Shown: one piece after another, positions 53,926 through 64,000 of the stretch
Numbering within the stretch: position 1 is the first letter of the stretch
Layout of the letters: every line of letters starts with the position of its first letter
Origin: Paenibacillus jilunlii
GTDB lineage: Bacteria > Bacillota > Bacilli > Paenibacillales > Paenibacillaceae
Length of the DNA: 64,000 nt
NCBI RefSeq assembly: GCF_900102965.1
Contig: NZ_FNGM01000003.1
Span: 310,001 to 374,000, forward strand
Direction: 5' to 3'
Notes under the pieces: generated by a model
The model's database searches: none
What the model saw: only the letters and a program-made list of their open reading frames with translations
Told to the model about the DNA's origin: nothing
Program-made: the position numbers and the translations under genes

Positions 53926-54519
53926 ATGTCCAATTCTCAAGATCAAAATAAATTGAAAACCAGACGCAGAGGCAAAGAACTGGAAGCGGCTATTCTACAA
54001 GCGGTACGGGAAGAGTTGAAAGAACGGGGATATGCTAATCTTACGATGGATGGAGTGGCGGAACGGTCCGGAACCAGCAAAGCCGTACTTTACCGGCGAT
54101 GGGCCAACCGTGCTGAGATTGTACTCGCGGCAATCCGGGAACGCGTGCCCCTGCCGCTGGAGGAGGTACCCGATTACGGGAATCTGCGGGATGATGTTTG
54201 CGGCGTGCTAAGATCGATGAACCAGAACAACATCGAAGTGATGATGAAGGCTTTTTACGGGCTAGTAACGGAAATCGGGGCCATGCCGCTTGCATCCTTA
54301 ATATTCCCCGAAGGACGTGATAACAGGACAATGACAATAGTGCTGCAGCGAGCCGTAGACCGGGGAGAGGTGTCGGCTGAAGCCATTACCCCCCGGATGC
54401 TTACTTTGCCAGCAGATTTGGCCCGCCATGAGTTAATCCTTTATAATAGGCCCATGTCTGAGCAGACGATTGCTGAGATTGTGGACGAAGTGTACTTGCC
54501 ACTTGTGATAAAGCGGTGA
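53926..54519 (+). CDS. TetR/AcrR family regulator
   Basis: 197 residues from ATG 53926; GTG at 53917 is closer to AAGGAG and is an alternative. The helix-turn-helix reads LTMDGVAERSGTSKAVLYRRWANRAEI. The C-terminal domain is of the TetR_C_11-like type with the DNA-distal ligand pocket. It is divergent from the EmrB-like pump and probably represses it until a drug binds. Confidence 0.88.
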   Translation: MSNSQDQNKLKTRRRGKELEAAILQAVREELKERGYANLTMDGVAERSGTSKAVLYRRWANRAEIVLAAIRERVPLPLEEVPDYGNLRDDVCGVLRSMNQNNIEVMMKAFYGLVTEIGAMPLASLIFPEGRDNRTMTIVLQRAVDRGEVSAEAITPRMLTLPADLARHELILYNRPMSEQTIAEIVDEVYLPLVIKR

Positions 54520-54577
54520 TTCCCACTTCCGATCCTCTTAAATAACAAAGAAAGCTTCAGTCCTTAAAAGAAAAAAA

Positions 54578-54598
54578 GACGCTAACATAGCGACTTTC
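54578..54598 (-). terminator. Terminator of the alpha/beta hydrolase
   Basis: On the minus strand GTCGCTA-TGT-TAGCGTC is followed by TTTTTTTC. It is short but well placed after the hydrolase stop. Confidence 0.55.
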
Positions 54599-54645
54599 GA
54601 CGGGATTATCTTATTTGAATGGATTGGCGGTTTGACGAATAGGGT

Positions 54646-55470
54646 TCATTCACTTTTTGGGTCCGCAGCCTTATCTTGCTCTCCCAGTACAAAATGTTGG
54701 ATGCAATTGGCCAGTTGCTCCGCATGAGTAAGGACAAGCATATGATCGGCCCCTTTGATTTCGGCAAATCTAATCGCAGGTACACGCTTGAAATGCTCGG
54801 CGATATTATATATATCCGGCCATTCGATTGTTCCTTGTATAAATAACGTACTTGCTGCAATTTTCTCTAACCGTTCAATCGCAGGCGGCTCCGGCCACAG
54901 GACCTCAAAGCTTTTCCACTCGGTAAATACCCTTACCATATAGTTAGTATGCATTTCACTCAGAAAACTCCGCTGGGGGCTGGACATCGTAGCCCGATAG
55001 TTCGGTCCGGCTAAGGACAACTCCACAAGTTTTGGAATATCGGGAGCGGCTGCATTCACCGATGTCATATAATTGGTGAATTCCTGCGAATATACATACC
55101 CCGATAATGAAGGGGCAATCACCACCAGCTGTTCAACCATGGAAGGATATGATAACGTAAAATCAGTCGCAATCTGCCCGCCCATGGAATGGCCGACAAG
55201 CGTAACACGATCAAGGCCGAGATGTTCGAGAAGTCTGCGCAAATCCTCCACAAGTGAAGTCGGCTCTAGCATTGCAGGCGAGCGGCCGGTTCCTCGACCA
55301 TCAAAGGTAATGACCTTGAAGGATCGCGCCAGTTCCGGCACCATATACTTCCAGACCCTTGAGTCGACACCTCCCGAGTGAATCATGACGATTGGGGAGC
55401 CATCCCCTTCGATTTCGTAAAAAAGATCCACGTTGTCTTCCTCCTTTGGTAATAGTACCCTGGTTATCAT
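54646..55470 (-). CDS. Alpha/beta hydrolase
   Basis: 274 residues from ATG 55470; a longer frame to 55605 would overlap the region before the aminoglycoside gene and has no hydrolase homology. Motifs: MIHSGGVDSRVW (oxyanion), FDGRGTGRS, VGHSMGGQIATDF with the nucleophile Ser, and GADHMLVLTHAEQLA with the catalytic His. It is the general 3-oxoadipate-enol-lactonase-like branch. No membrane anchor. It is divergent from the ANT(4')-like gene. Substrate unknown. Confidence 0.83.
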   Translation of the reverse strand: MITRVLLPKEEDNVDLFYEIEGDGSPIVMIHSGGVDSRVWKYMVPELARSFKVITFDGRGTGRSPAMLEPTSLVEDLRRLLEHLGLDRVTLVGHSMGGQIATDFTLSYPSMVEQLVVIAPSLSGYVYSQEFTNYMTSVNAAAPDIPKLVELSLAGPNYRATMSSPQRSFLSEMHTNYMVRVFTEWKSFEVLWPEPPAIERLEKIAASTLFIQGTIEWPDIYNIAEHFKRVPAIRFAEIKGADHMLVLTHAEQLANCIQHFVLGEQDKAADPKSE

Positions 55471-55539
55471 TATAATTCCGGGTTGGAGGCCTGTGCAACC
55501 TGCACCTATCATTATTTTAATCAAAAAGGAGAAGCGTAT

Positions 55540-56301
55540 ATGATTGGACCAAGAGAAGTTACAAGAGAAGAAAGAATGAACATCGCTAATGTAATAGCAA
55601 AACAATTGTTGGATAAATACGGTGCAGACGTTGAAGCTATTGGTATCTATGGTTCGTTAGCTAGAAAAACAGATGGTCCATTTTCAGATATTGAAATTAA
55701 ATGTGTATTAAATTCTGTAGAAGACGGTTTTAGCTATGAATGGACATCAGGGGATTGGAAAGCAGAAGTAAACCTTGATAATAAGGAAAATATGGTGGAA
55801 GAGGCCACTACCGTAGAAGAAGATTGGCCCCTTACTCATGGACAATTTTTCACTATACTCCCCATTTATGATCCAAAGGGATTTTTTGAAGAGCTAAGAC
55901 AAAAAGCAGGTTCCGTGGATAACACCATTTTTAAAGAAGCGGTTTGTAAAACATTAGTTGAGGAAATGTACGAATACATTGGTAAATTGAGAAATATAAA
56001 AATTCAAGGACCCGAAACATTTTTGCCTGCTTTGGCTATAAAAATTGCAACCGGGGGTGCGATGATTTTAGGTTTACATCATAAACGATATTTTACGACA
56101 TCAGCTCAAGTATTGCCGGAAGCTTTACAATTCTCAGATCAGCCGAGTGGGTTTGATGAGCTTTGTCAGCTCGTGATGTCGGGCCACCTCTATGACTCTA
56201 AAAGGATATTTGATGCATGTGAAGACTTTTGGAATGGTTTAATGGACTGGTCGGAAGAGCATGGTTATATTATTAATTATTCTAACTGTGTACCCTTTTG
56301 A
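55540..56301 (+). CDS. Aminoglycoside O-nucleotidyltransferase, ANT(4')-I-like
   Basis: 253 residues, the same length as kanamycin nucleotidyltransferase of Staphylococcus. The likeness is continuous: TREERM near the start, IGIYGSLARKTDGPFSDIE with Gly38-Ser39 and the metal ligands Asp50 and Glu52, SGDWKAEVNLD, EDWPLTHGQFFTILPIYD, the base Glu145 in VEEMYEYIGK, RNIKIQGPETFLPALAI and LGLHHKRYFTTSA. It would transfer AMP from ATP to the 4'-hydroxyl of kanamycin, tobramycin or amikacin. AAAAGGAG precedes the ATG at 55540. The gene is more AT-rich than its neighbours. Its end overlaps the convergent MATE gene by 25 bases. Confidence 0.88.
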   Translation: MIGPREVTREERMNIANVIAKQLLDKYGADVEAIGIYGSLARKTDGPFSDIEIKCVLNSVEDGFSYEWTSGDWKAEVNLDNKENMVEEATTVEEDWPLTHGQFFTILPIYDPKGFFEELRQKAGSVDNTIFKEAVCKTLVEEMYEYIGKLRNIKIQGPETFLPALAIKIATGGAMILGLHHKRYFTTSAQVLPEALQFSDQPSGFDELCQLVMSGHLYDSKRIFDACEDFWNGLMDWSEEHGYIINYSNCVPF

Positions 56302-57647
56302 TTCGTAAATTCCAAATCCGGCTGCAATTTCGTCCGCAGAGCATACAGCATTAGGGCACCAACAAGGAAAGCGACAGCATCCGAAATGACGAGCGACCAG
56401 ACCACTCCGTGAAAGCCGTTCATTCGATTGGCGATATACAACACAGGAATCAGAGTAATTCCTTGAATAATTGACATGATAAATGCGGCGGTTCCTTGCG
56501 CTGTGGCTTGAAAGATCCCCGTAAACAACGTGGTCATTCCCGTAATGAACAAGGATAAGAATGTCACATGCAGTATGTAGCTGCCCATTTCAATTAATTG
56601 CGGATCATTCGTAAATAAACCGATTAAGTGGTCGGAAATCAGATAGACGATAACGCCGAACACGGCTGCTAAACCTATAATCATTTTGATCGTGAATTTA
56701 ATGGTATGCTTCATGCGTAATTTATTCGCTGTAAAAGAGAAAGCAATCAACGGCACGACTCCTTCGCATAAGCCCATTAGAATACACTCAGGAAATTGCA
56801 ATAAACGTGATGAAATTCCGAACCCCGCTATGGCCTGCTCCCCATATTCAACGAGAAAATGGTTAAAGATGAGCGACATTGCACCCATGAAGATCCCCAT
56901 AACAAAAGCAGGGACTCCGATCTTAAATACATTGCTCAGGATGTCCCTGGTAAGCTTAAACCATTTTGCAGAGACCGTTAAGAATTGGCTCTTATATTGA
57001 ATATGGTAAGCATAGAATGCACTTGCAACCATATTAGAAATAACCGTAGCAGACGCAACGCCAACTACACCCCAATGAAAGACGAAGATAACTAGCGCGT
57101 CTAGAATAATATTCAAGACAACGCTGAGAATCATGCCGGTCATCGATGTGATTGCTGCACCCTCTGAGCGGACGATATTCTCCAGCGTGAAGAATAATAC
57201 GACGAATGGTGAACCGATGAGCATAATCGTGACATAATCTTTGGTATATCCAAAGGAGTCGGGCGTTGCCCCGAGACCATGAACGATTGAATCGATCAAC
57301 GGGAGACCAACGGCTATTATAATAAGACCAAGAATTAAACTGCTGTAAAAGGCAAATGCAGACACTCGCTTTACATCATCAGCTTCTTTCTCTCCCAGCA
57401 GACGGGAGATGAAAGCACCGCTACCGACACCAATCAAGTTACCCAGCGCCATAATGATCGCGAATAACGGCAAGGTTAGTGCCAGTGCGGTTAACATGGC
57501 AGTATTACCCAGTGTTCCAATAAAAAAGGCATTCAAAATGGAATAGATGACACTCATCGACGTGCCTAGCATCATCGGTATAGCGAAGTGAGCTACGGCT
57601 TTTGCGACCGGTGCTTTTTCAAAATAATGGAGGTTTTCTGTATCCAT
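56277..57647 (-). CDS. MATE family efflux protein
   Basis: 456 residues from ATG 57647, twelve helices in two halves. Typical parts are AHFAIPMMLGTSMSVIYSILNAFFIGTLG in helix 1, GVGSGAFISRLLGEKEADD, and LENIVRSEGAA in helix 4. It resembles MepA-type drug:sodium or proton antiporters. It lies 120 bases downstream of a MarR regulator on the same strand, the same order as mepR-mepA in Staphylococcus. Its 3' end overlaps the ANT(4')-like gene. Confidence 0.9.
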   Translation of the reverse strand: MDTENLHYFEKAPVAKAVAHFAIPMMLGTSMSVIYSILNAFFIGTLGNTAMLTALALTLPLFAIIMALGNLIGVGSGAFISRLLGEKEADDVKRVSAFAFYSSLILGLIIIAVGLPLIDSIVHGLGATPDSFGYTKDYVTIMLIGSPFVVLFFTLENIVRSEGAAITSMTGMILSVVLNIILDALVIFVFHWGVVGVASATVISNMVASAFYAYHIQYKSQFLTVSAKWFKLTRDILSNVFKIGVPAFVMGIFMGAMSLIFNHFLVEYGEQAIAGFGISSRLLQFPECILMGLCEGVVPLIAFSFTANKLRMKHTIKFTIKMIIGLAAVFGVIVYLISDHLIGLFTNDPQLIEMGSYILHVTFLSLFITGMTTLFTGIFQATAQGTAAFIMSIIQGITLIPVLYIANRMNGFHGVVWSLVISDAVAFLVGALMLYALRTKLQPDLEFTNQKGTQLE

Positions 57648-57707
57648 ACGGGTCACCGCTTTCTTCTTTTGTATTTCGTAAGCCTGAAAAAAGGCGCAAG
57701 AAAATAA

Positions 57708-57744
57708 GGGCGCTGCTTAACAGCTTGTGGATAAGGCAGCGCCC
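57708..57744 (-). terminator. Hairpin between the MarR and MATE genes
   Basis: GGGCGCTGC and GCAGCGCCC pair perfectly (9 bp) with a 19-base loop; on the minus strand TTATTTTCTTG follows. It could partly end transcription before the MATE gene. Confidence 0.6.
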
Positions 57745-57768
57745 CTGCTGCTTATTGATATACTCTAC

Positions 57769-58452
57769 TTACTTTTCGTCCGGGTCATTTGAGTTGTCCG
57801 GTGTCGAATTTCTCCCGTCGCTAGGCCAGCCGAATCCGTGCATGCCGTAACCCTGACCCTGACCTTCCCCTCTAAACCCAGGGAATCTTCCGCTAAAGCG
57901 TTCGTCCCCTATATTTTCCCACATTCTGGTCATTTGTCCGCGCATGGACATTAACCGTTCAAATTCCTCCGGACCCAAACGCTCCTTTGCAGCTTCCATC
58001 CAGATCGCCATTACGTCACGCTCTGCGTCCGTTCCAAGTTCTTCCTCCAAAGTCGTAATGATGCGTACCAGGTAATCTCCGAAAGCAGCCTGCTCTTCTG
58101 GCGATAGGCGGGAAAATATGTTACTGCTGTCTATTCCGTGTTCCTCTTCCTCTTGACCTTTTTGCGTCAGATAAATTAACATAATGCGTTTATCCGTTTC
58201 TGAGGGTTTACGGGTGATGTATTCGGCTTTCTCCAATTTTGCAAGCAATTCATTGAGGGATGATACACGGATGCCCAGCACATAGGATAAATCTTTTGTG
58301 CTGATACCGTCTTTCATCCGGAGAAATGCCAGGATCCTGCCTTGCCCGCGTGAAGTGTCGGCCATAGGACCAACAGCGGCGTGGGTTTTTAAGTGCTGCC
58401 TTTGCAGCAGCCACTGCAGTTTCGCGAGTTTTTCGTACAATTCAGTATTCAT
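57769..58452 (-). CDS. MarR family regulator with Gly-rich tail
   Basis: 227 residues from ATG 58452 (a second possible start is 58461). The winged helix is ISTKDLSYVLGIRVSSLNELLAKLEKAEYITRKPSETDKRIMLIYLTQKG. The usual MarR length is about 145 residues; this one has 80 more, ending in a stretch rich in Gly, Asp and Asn (GFRGEGQGQGYGMHGFGWP). Such tails occur in several Paenibacillus MarR proteins but the role is unknown. It probably binds the repeats upstream of its own promoter and controls the MATE gene behind it. Confidence 0.87.
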   Translation of the reverse strand: MNTELYEKLAKLQWLLQRQHLKTHAAVGPMADTSRGQGRILAFLRMKDGISTKDLSYVLGIRVSSLNELLAKLEKAEYITRKPSETDKRIMLIYLTQKGQEEEEHGIDSSNIFSRLSPEEQAAFGDYLVRIITTLEEELGTDAERDVMAIWMEAAKERLGPEEFERLMSMRGQMTRMWENIGDERFSGRFPGFRGEGQGQGYGMHGFGWPSDGRNSTPDNSNDPDEK

Positions 58453-58498
58453 GCTCACCATGAAATCCTCCTCAATTAGGTTTATTGGATTTTCTTAT

Positions 58499-58583
58499 GG
58501 TACCTGTTGATCATATTGTGACGGTACCTGTTGATTCGTATTATAACGGTACCTGTTTGATTTGTCAAAAATTTTTTACAGGT
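58499..58583 (-). promoter_or_regulatory. Promoter of the MarR-MATE unit with repeated operators
   Basis: On the minus strand TTGACA (58563-58568), 17 bases, TATAAT (58540-58545) is a consensus promoter. GGTACCTGTTGA occurs at 58499 and 58523 and as GGTACCTGTTTGA at 58548; an inverted half-site ACAGGTGCC lies at 58578. The 24- and 25-base spacing places sites in the spacer and just after the start point. Confidence 0.85.
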
Positions 58584-58620
58584 GCCGTTAAATTATTATT
58601 ACCCGTAGGTCGAAGCAATA

Positions 58621-58646
58621 AAAAAAGCCCTGCATCTCTGCAAGGC
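58621..58646 (-). terminator. Terminator of the receptor-peptide pair
   Basis: On the minus strand GCCTTGCA-GAGA-TGCAGGGC is followed by TTTTTTT. It lies 34 bases after the peptide stop. Confidence 0.85.
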
Positions 58647-58679
58647 ATTTTCAACATCAATGTATTCATAACGAATTGA

Positions 58680-58799
58680 TTAGTAATCAACACCGTGATT
58701 CAGCGGAACCTTTAGCTGCTGTTCGGCTGCAAAGGCTGTTACTGAAAAACTACTAATTAGAACCGCTGTGAATAGTACTGAAAGAAATGCCTTTTTCAT
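58680..58799 (-). CDS. Secreted signalling propeptide (Phr/AloP-like), 39 residues
   Basis: The ATG at 58799 lies nine bases after AGAAGGAG, an excellent ribosome site inside the end of the receptor gene. The product starts MKKAFLSVLFTAVLISSF, a textbook signal peptide with a Lys-Lys n-region and hydrophobic core, then an Ala-Phe-Ala-Ala cleavage region, and ends EQQLKVPLNHGVDY. The mature signal is probably a piece of these 14 residues, cut after export and taken up again by an oligopeptide permease, as in Phr and PapR systems. It overlaps the TPR gene by 47 bases in another frame. Processing and activity are inferred. Confidence 0.8.
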   Translation of the reverse strand: MKKAFLSVLFTAVLISSFSVTAFAAEQQLKVPLNHGVDY

Positions 58800-59607
58800 T
58801 TTTTAACACTCCTTCTAAAATAGATTTTAACTGCAGCTTATACACCTGTTCGTGATCAGTGCTTACGAACTCCCTAAATGACTCGAAGAGCGCTGTCAGC
58901 TTTTTAAAGGCTGTATTGTCCTCAAGTTTCACACTCGATGTCAAAGCTACCAGATTTTTTTCTGCTGCACCACGATAATCACCTTGCTTATATTTATAAA
59001 GAGAAAAGAGATACAAGTATTCCGTGTAGTATCTGGCCGATGTACTATTGTCTGGATTGCTTTCGATCTCCTCCAGTTCCTTAGAAAGATCTGCCAAGAC
59101 CCATTCAATGTACAGATCTTTTTTTATTGCGCATTCAAGTATCGTTATCATTCCAGCGACAAGTTCTCTTCGATGCTGTTTCAAATACTGCACGTATTCG
59201 CTAAGAACCGAATGCCTTCCTTCCATCAAGTCTACTGTATACGTATTGCCTGAAGCGAAGATCCTGAAGTCGTCGATTATATACTTCTCATTCTCCTCAA
59301 CCCCTCTCATCCAGGAAAGGTCTGTGTATTTCTCAATACAGTCCCTTGATAGCTTATATTGTTTCAATTTTTGATAAGCAACCCCCTTGCAGAGTTGTGA
59401 GTATCCAATGTAGTAAATCAGAGGTCTGCTATGAGAGGTTTTTTTTCTTGGTTGTTGTAACTGGTAATGATACAGTATGGCAGATTCTTCATAGAGTCTG
59501 TCTGCTAGTTTCAGCATATTAGTCCAATCTTCATTGGAAAACGCTAGTTTCAGCATTTTTGCTAAAGAATCAATATCATCAATGTGGCTCCAGTCCCATT
59601 CTCTCAC
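58753..59607 (-). CDS. TPR-type peptide receptor (Rap/AloR-like), no DNA-binding domain
   Basis: 284 residues from a GTG six bases after GGAGGG. The sequence is helical throughout with TPR-like pairs: LAKMLKLAFSNEDWTNMLKLADRLYEES, IYYIGYSQLCKGVAYQKLKQYKLSRDCI and YLFSLYKYKQGDYRGAAEKN. Related proteins in Paenibacillus often start with an XRE helix-turn-helix; here none is present, so it should act by binding another protein, like Rap, not DNA. The overlapping propeptide gene downstream fixes its likely role as an intracellular peptide receptor. The partner protein is unknown. Confidence 0.72.
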   Translation of the reverse strand: MREWDWSHIDDIDSLAKMLKLAFSNEDWTNMLKLADRLYEESAILYHYQLQQPRKKTSHSRPLIYYIGYSQLCKGVAYQKLKQYKLSRDCIEKYTDLSWMRGVEENEKYIIDDFRIFASGNTYTVDLMEGRHSVLSEYVQYLKQHRRELVAGMITILECAIKKDLYIEWVLADLSKELEEIESNPDNSTSARYYTEYLYLFSLYKYKQGDYRGAAEKNLVALTSSVKLEDNTAFKKLTALFESFREFVSTDHEQVYKLQLKSILEGVLKNEKGISFSTIHSGSN

Positions 59608-59637
59608 CTCAAACCCTCCCTATATTCCATATATACC

Positions 59638-59666
59638 AGAATATACCTTATCTGTCCGATGGTCAA
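59638..59666 (-). promoter_or_regulatory. Promoter of the receptor-peptide pair
   Basis: On the minus strand TTGACC (59661-59666), 17 bases, TATTCT (59638-59643), 31 bases before the GTG start. This allows expression separate from the upstream rph unit. Confidence 0.6.
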
Positions 59667-59686
59667 TTACAAAATGATGCATTTTG

Positions 59687-60466
59687 TTACAATGAATAGA
59701 ATTCAAGTCTATTGCCTGAGGGTAGCAAACGACCAATAACTTCCATCCCGCCGCCAACTTCGGCTTGGATGTGTTCAAGCTTTTCTTCTGCCGCAGAAAA
59801 AATTACCGCTGTCGACGGACCTCCTGAGGCATTCAGTTTTTCTGTGATCCCTGGAACTGCCTGAAAACTGCAGCCGTTCAACTCAGCCAGAAGTCCTGCC
59901 TCATACCCGGCCCCCTTAGAGCCGACCGGATGAATCTCATGCACCTCAGGCGAGGCTACAAGTGACTGCAGCTGCCGGATGCTGCATCGTCTACCCTCTT
60001 GTTCCAAGACTGCGCTGCCTATCAGCGGTTCCCCCAACATAACCACACAGTCTCCGGCAACCGACCGCATCAGCTTCAGCCGTTCCTCATCGGCTTCCCC
60101 GATTACGGTAATCCCTACGCCGGTCTGGCATGATTTGAAATTGTCTTCCGTACTGCCGTTCAAATGAGCCTCCGTGAGTCCGGCTTCGTCCAGCAGCCTT
60201 TGTACCCCGCGGATAATTTCGCTCCCTGTGGGGTACTTTTCCACAGCCAGGGTATCCACTACGGTAAGAATGTCCGCACCCACAGACAAAACTTCCATAA
60301 CCGCAACCCTGGCTGTATAATAGCCGACTATATCCGGCGGAGTCTGCACAGCATCCATTGGCTTGTTCCCGATACTTGCACTGGAGTCACAGCCTATGAC
60401 CAATAAGCGGCTTCCCGTTCTCCGCACTAACGTTAAATCACGAATTTTTTGTATTACTGGTTTCAA
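59687..60466 (-). CDS. AIR synthase-related (PurM/ThiL-like) protein
   Basis: 259 residues from a TTG immediately after the rph stop (GGGGGA upstream). The N-terminus (LLVIGCDSSASIGNKPMD, then VGYYTARVAVMEVLSVGADIL) and the C-terminal GGPSTAVIFSA and VGGGMEVIGR follow the PurM/ThiL/SelD fold, which binds ATP. It is smaller than ThiL. It could be a small-molecule kinase such as the alpha-ribazole kinase type or another unassigned member. It is coupled with rifampin phosphotransferase, which is unexpected. Confidence 0.65.
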   Translation of the reverse strand: MKPVIQKIRDLTLVRRTGSRLLVIGCDSSASIGNKPMDAVQTPPDIVGYYTARVAVMEVLSVGADILTVVDTLAVEKYPTGSEIIRGVQRLLDEAGLTEAHLNGSTEDNFKSCQTGVGITVIGEADEERLKLMRSVAGDCVVMLGEPLIGSAVLEQEGRRCSIRQLQSLVASPEVHEIHPVGSKGAGYEAGLLAELNGCSFQAVPGITEKLNASGGPSTAVIFSAAEEKLEHIQAEVGGGMEVIGRLLPSGNRLEFYSL

Positions 60467-63103
<2,637 letters not shown>

Positions 63104-63142
63104 TCATAATCTCCCCTAACCATTAAATTGAGAAAAAAACTG

Positions 63143-63292
63143 TTGACAAGGATTTCACCGGCATGTTACACTTAAAATGTAAGATAAGATATTTATGTCT
63201 CAACTTACCTCAAAAGTGGCAAATAGATTATATCATCGCGCCTGTGGATATGCAATATGTAAGAACCTGAGTATTTTACTCAGGTTCTTTTT
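63143..63292 (+). ncRNA. Candidate small RNA divergent from rph
   Basis: TTGACA (63143-63148), 18 bases, TACACT (63167-63172) is a promoter pointing away from rph. About 90 bases later AAGAACCTGAGT-ATTTT-ACTCAGGTTCTT, a perfect 12-bp stem, is followed by TTTTT (ends near 63292). The predicted transcript is about 110 bases. A 44-codon frame from 63195 reads through the hairpin and has no ribosome site, so a non-coding RNA or a terminated leader is more likely. Confidence 0.45.
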
Positions 63293-63481
63293 GGGGTGCC
63301 GTCAGGGAAATGCGGATTTACAACGCTAAGCCCATTTTCAAGACGTTTCCCCCCGTTTTTAACAACGCTAAGAAAGTTTCAGTGGTCTTACTATTACAGG
63401 GGTTAGTCAGGCAGCGTTTTATCGCAAGCTAAAATGGTTGACATATTTTATCATTACTCCAAGTAATACAGCGCTCTTTTG
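63293..63481. other. Gap without a recognised feature
   Basis: Between the terminator and the end of the acetyltransferase I see no supported gene. Confidence 0.4.
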
Positions 63482-63961
63482 TTATAGTTCTAATAGAAAT
63501 ATAATTGAATTGCGGTCAGGATAATCATATTTAATTGGCAAATCCTCTTTATCAATCTCTTTAAATCCAACCTTGTTATAGAAACCGTGTGACCTAGTGG
63601 CTTTAGATGGGGTATCTAAAATTATCTTAGAAAAACCTTGTTTCTTAGCAAAATCAAGCAGAGCTTCATAAAGCTTTTTTCCTGTCCCAAATTCTTTGCC
63701 CCGATAGTCTTTATAAACAAAAAATTTCTTTAATACAGCAACCCCTTTGGTTTTCCTTTGCAAACCAATTGAACCTACAACCTCTCCGTTATCATTTAAC
63801 GCTATCCAAAAATTACCGCCATCATTTATATAATTCGAATGAATGTCTAGAATGTCTGGTTGTTCTTTAACACTAATACCCACTTCATATTCGACATTCT
63901 GTACATGCATTATTAATTTAATGACTTCTTCTTTATAACTATCATCGTAAACTGTAATCAT
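63482..63961 (-). CDS. GNAT family N-acetyltransferase
   Basis: 159 residues. The acetyl-CoA-binding motif A is VAVLKKFFVYKDYRGKEFGTGKKLYEALLDFAKKQG, followed by the motif B segment HGFYNKVGFKEI. It transfers an acetyl group to an amine; the substrate is not known. GGAGGAG precedes the ATG. It is AT-rich compared with the middle of the window. It resembles general YitH/PaiA-like stand-alone acetyltransferases more than any known resistance enzyme. Confidence 0.87.
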   Translation of the reverse strand: MITVYDDSYKEEVIKLIMHVQNVEYEVGISVKEQPDILDIHSNYINDGGNFWIALNDNGEVVGSIGLQRKTKGVAVLKKFFVYKDYRGKEFGTGKKLYEALLDFAKKQGFSKIILDTPSKATRSHGFYNKVGFKEIDKEDLPIKYDYPDRNSIIFLLEL

Positions 63962-64000
63962 TTATTAACTCCTCCAACCGTGTTTGTCAAAAGAATGCAA

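Noticed and set aside
58499..58583. CRISPR-like or satellite array because of regular repeats
   Set aside because: Only three short copies overlapping a consensus promoter; they are better explained as operators.
63195..63329. 44-codon frame opposite rph
   Set aside because: No ribosome site, and it reads through a perfect terminator hairpin.

Overview
The window looks like a stretch of a Paenibacillus-type chromosome. Ribosome binding sites are strong AAGGAGG-type sites, promoters match the sigma-A TTGACA-17-TATAAT pattern, the base composition is moderate, and almost every recognisable protein belongs to a Bacillales family. I see no rRNA, tRNA, CRISPR array or complete insertion sequence. 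Most of the content is accessory: many small divergent regulator/target pairs, a high density of antibiotic-resistance-like genes, and several decayed genes.

Layout. 3-2844: the end of a translationally coupled operon (glycosyltransferase, radical SAM/SPASM enzyme, Gfo/Idh/MocA oxidoreductase). 2896-6688: a nucleotidyltransferase, a DHA2-type MFS exporter and a macrolide-type glycosyltransferase. 6812-12179: a secreted GH5-CBM3 cellulase, an ECF sigma/anti-sigma locus collapsed by deletion, a soluble chemoreceptor and an RNase J paralogue. 12767-17377: a complete trehalose operon (treC-treP-treR) under a promoter overlapped by a 16-bp perfect inverted repeat that fits a TreR operator. 17432-19194: an Lsa-type ABC-F ribosome protection gene behind a leader with mutually exclusive hairpins. 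19235-21289: an FAD oxidoreductase and a FusB-type EF-G binding protein, the latter with its own leader peptide. 21413-26360: a CDP-glucose-dehydratase-like SDR, an epoxide hydrolase/AraC pair and a TetR/nitroreductase pair. 26604-30662: an XerS-like recombinase, a frameshifted DUF1541 gene, and an unusual SDR with a zinc-ribbon-like tail opposite a TetR regulator.

30689-36000 is a gene graveyard. It holds a MarR gene that has lost its N-terminus, a multiply frameshifted RHS-repeat fragment, two copies of a ~100-bp repeat, two remnants of one small gene family, and an intact SUFU-domain gene of the kind used as immunity protein in polymorphic toxin loci. An LUD-domain gene and a Crp/Fnr regulator sit intact inside it. 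36003-47491 is a long minus-strand block: a truncated ABC-2 permease, a large unrecognised membrane protein, a BceAB-like ABC transporter, a VanZ-family protein, an intramembrane-sensing kinase/response regulator pair and two tandem alpha/beta hydrolases. 47842-57647 carries an EamA exporter/HxlR pair, a GH2 glycosidase/AraC pair, an EmrB-like MFS/TetR pair, an alpha/beta hydrolase, an ANT(4')-I-like aminoglycoside nucleotidyltransferase and a MATE exporter. The MATE gene is co-directional with a MarR gene (57769-58452) whose promoter carries repeated operators. 59687-63103 holds a rifampin phosphotransferase (rph) coupled to a PurM/ThiL-like gene.

The most interesting locus is 58680-59607. 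It encodes a TPR-type protein without a DNA-binding domain whose 3' end overlaps a 39-codon gene for a signal-peptide-bearing propeptide with its own strong ribosome binding site. The arrangement is that of a Rap-Phr / AloR-AloP-like peptide signalling pair. Function is inferred from family resemblance throughout; nothing was searched or computed against databases.
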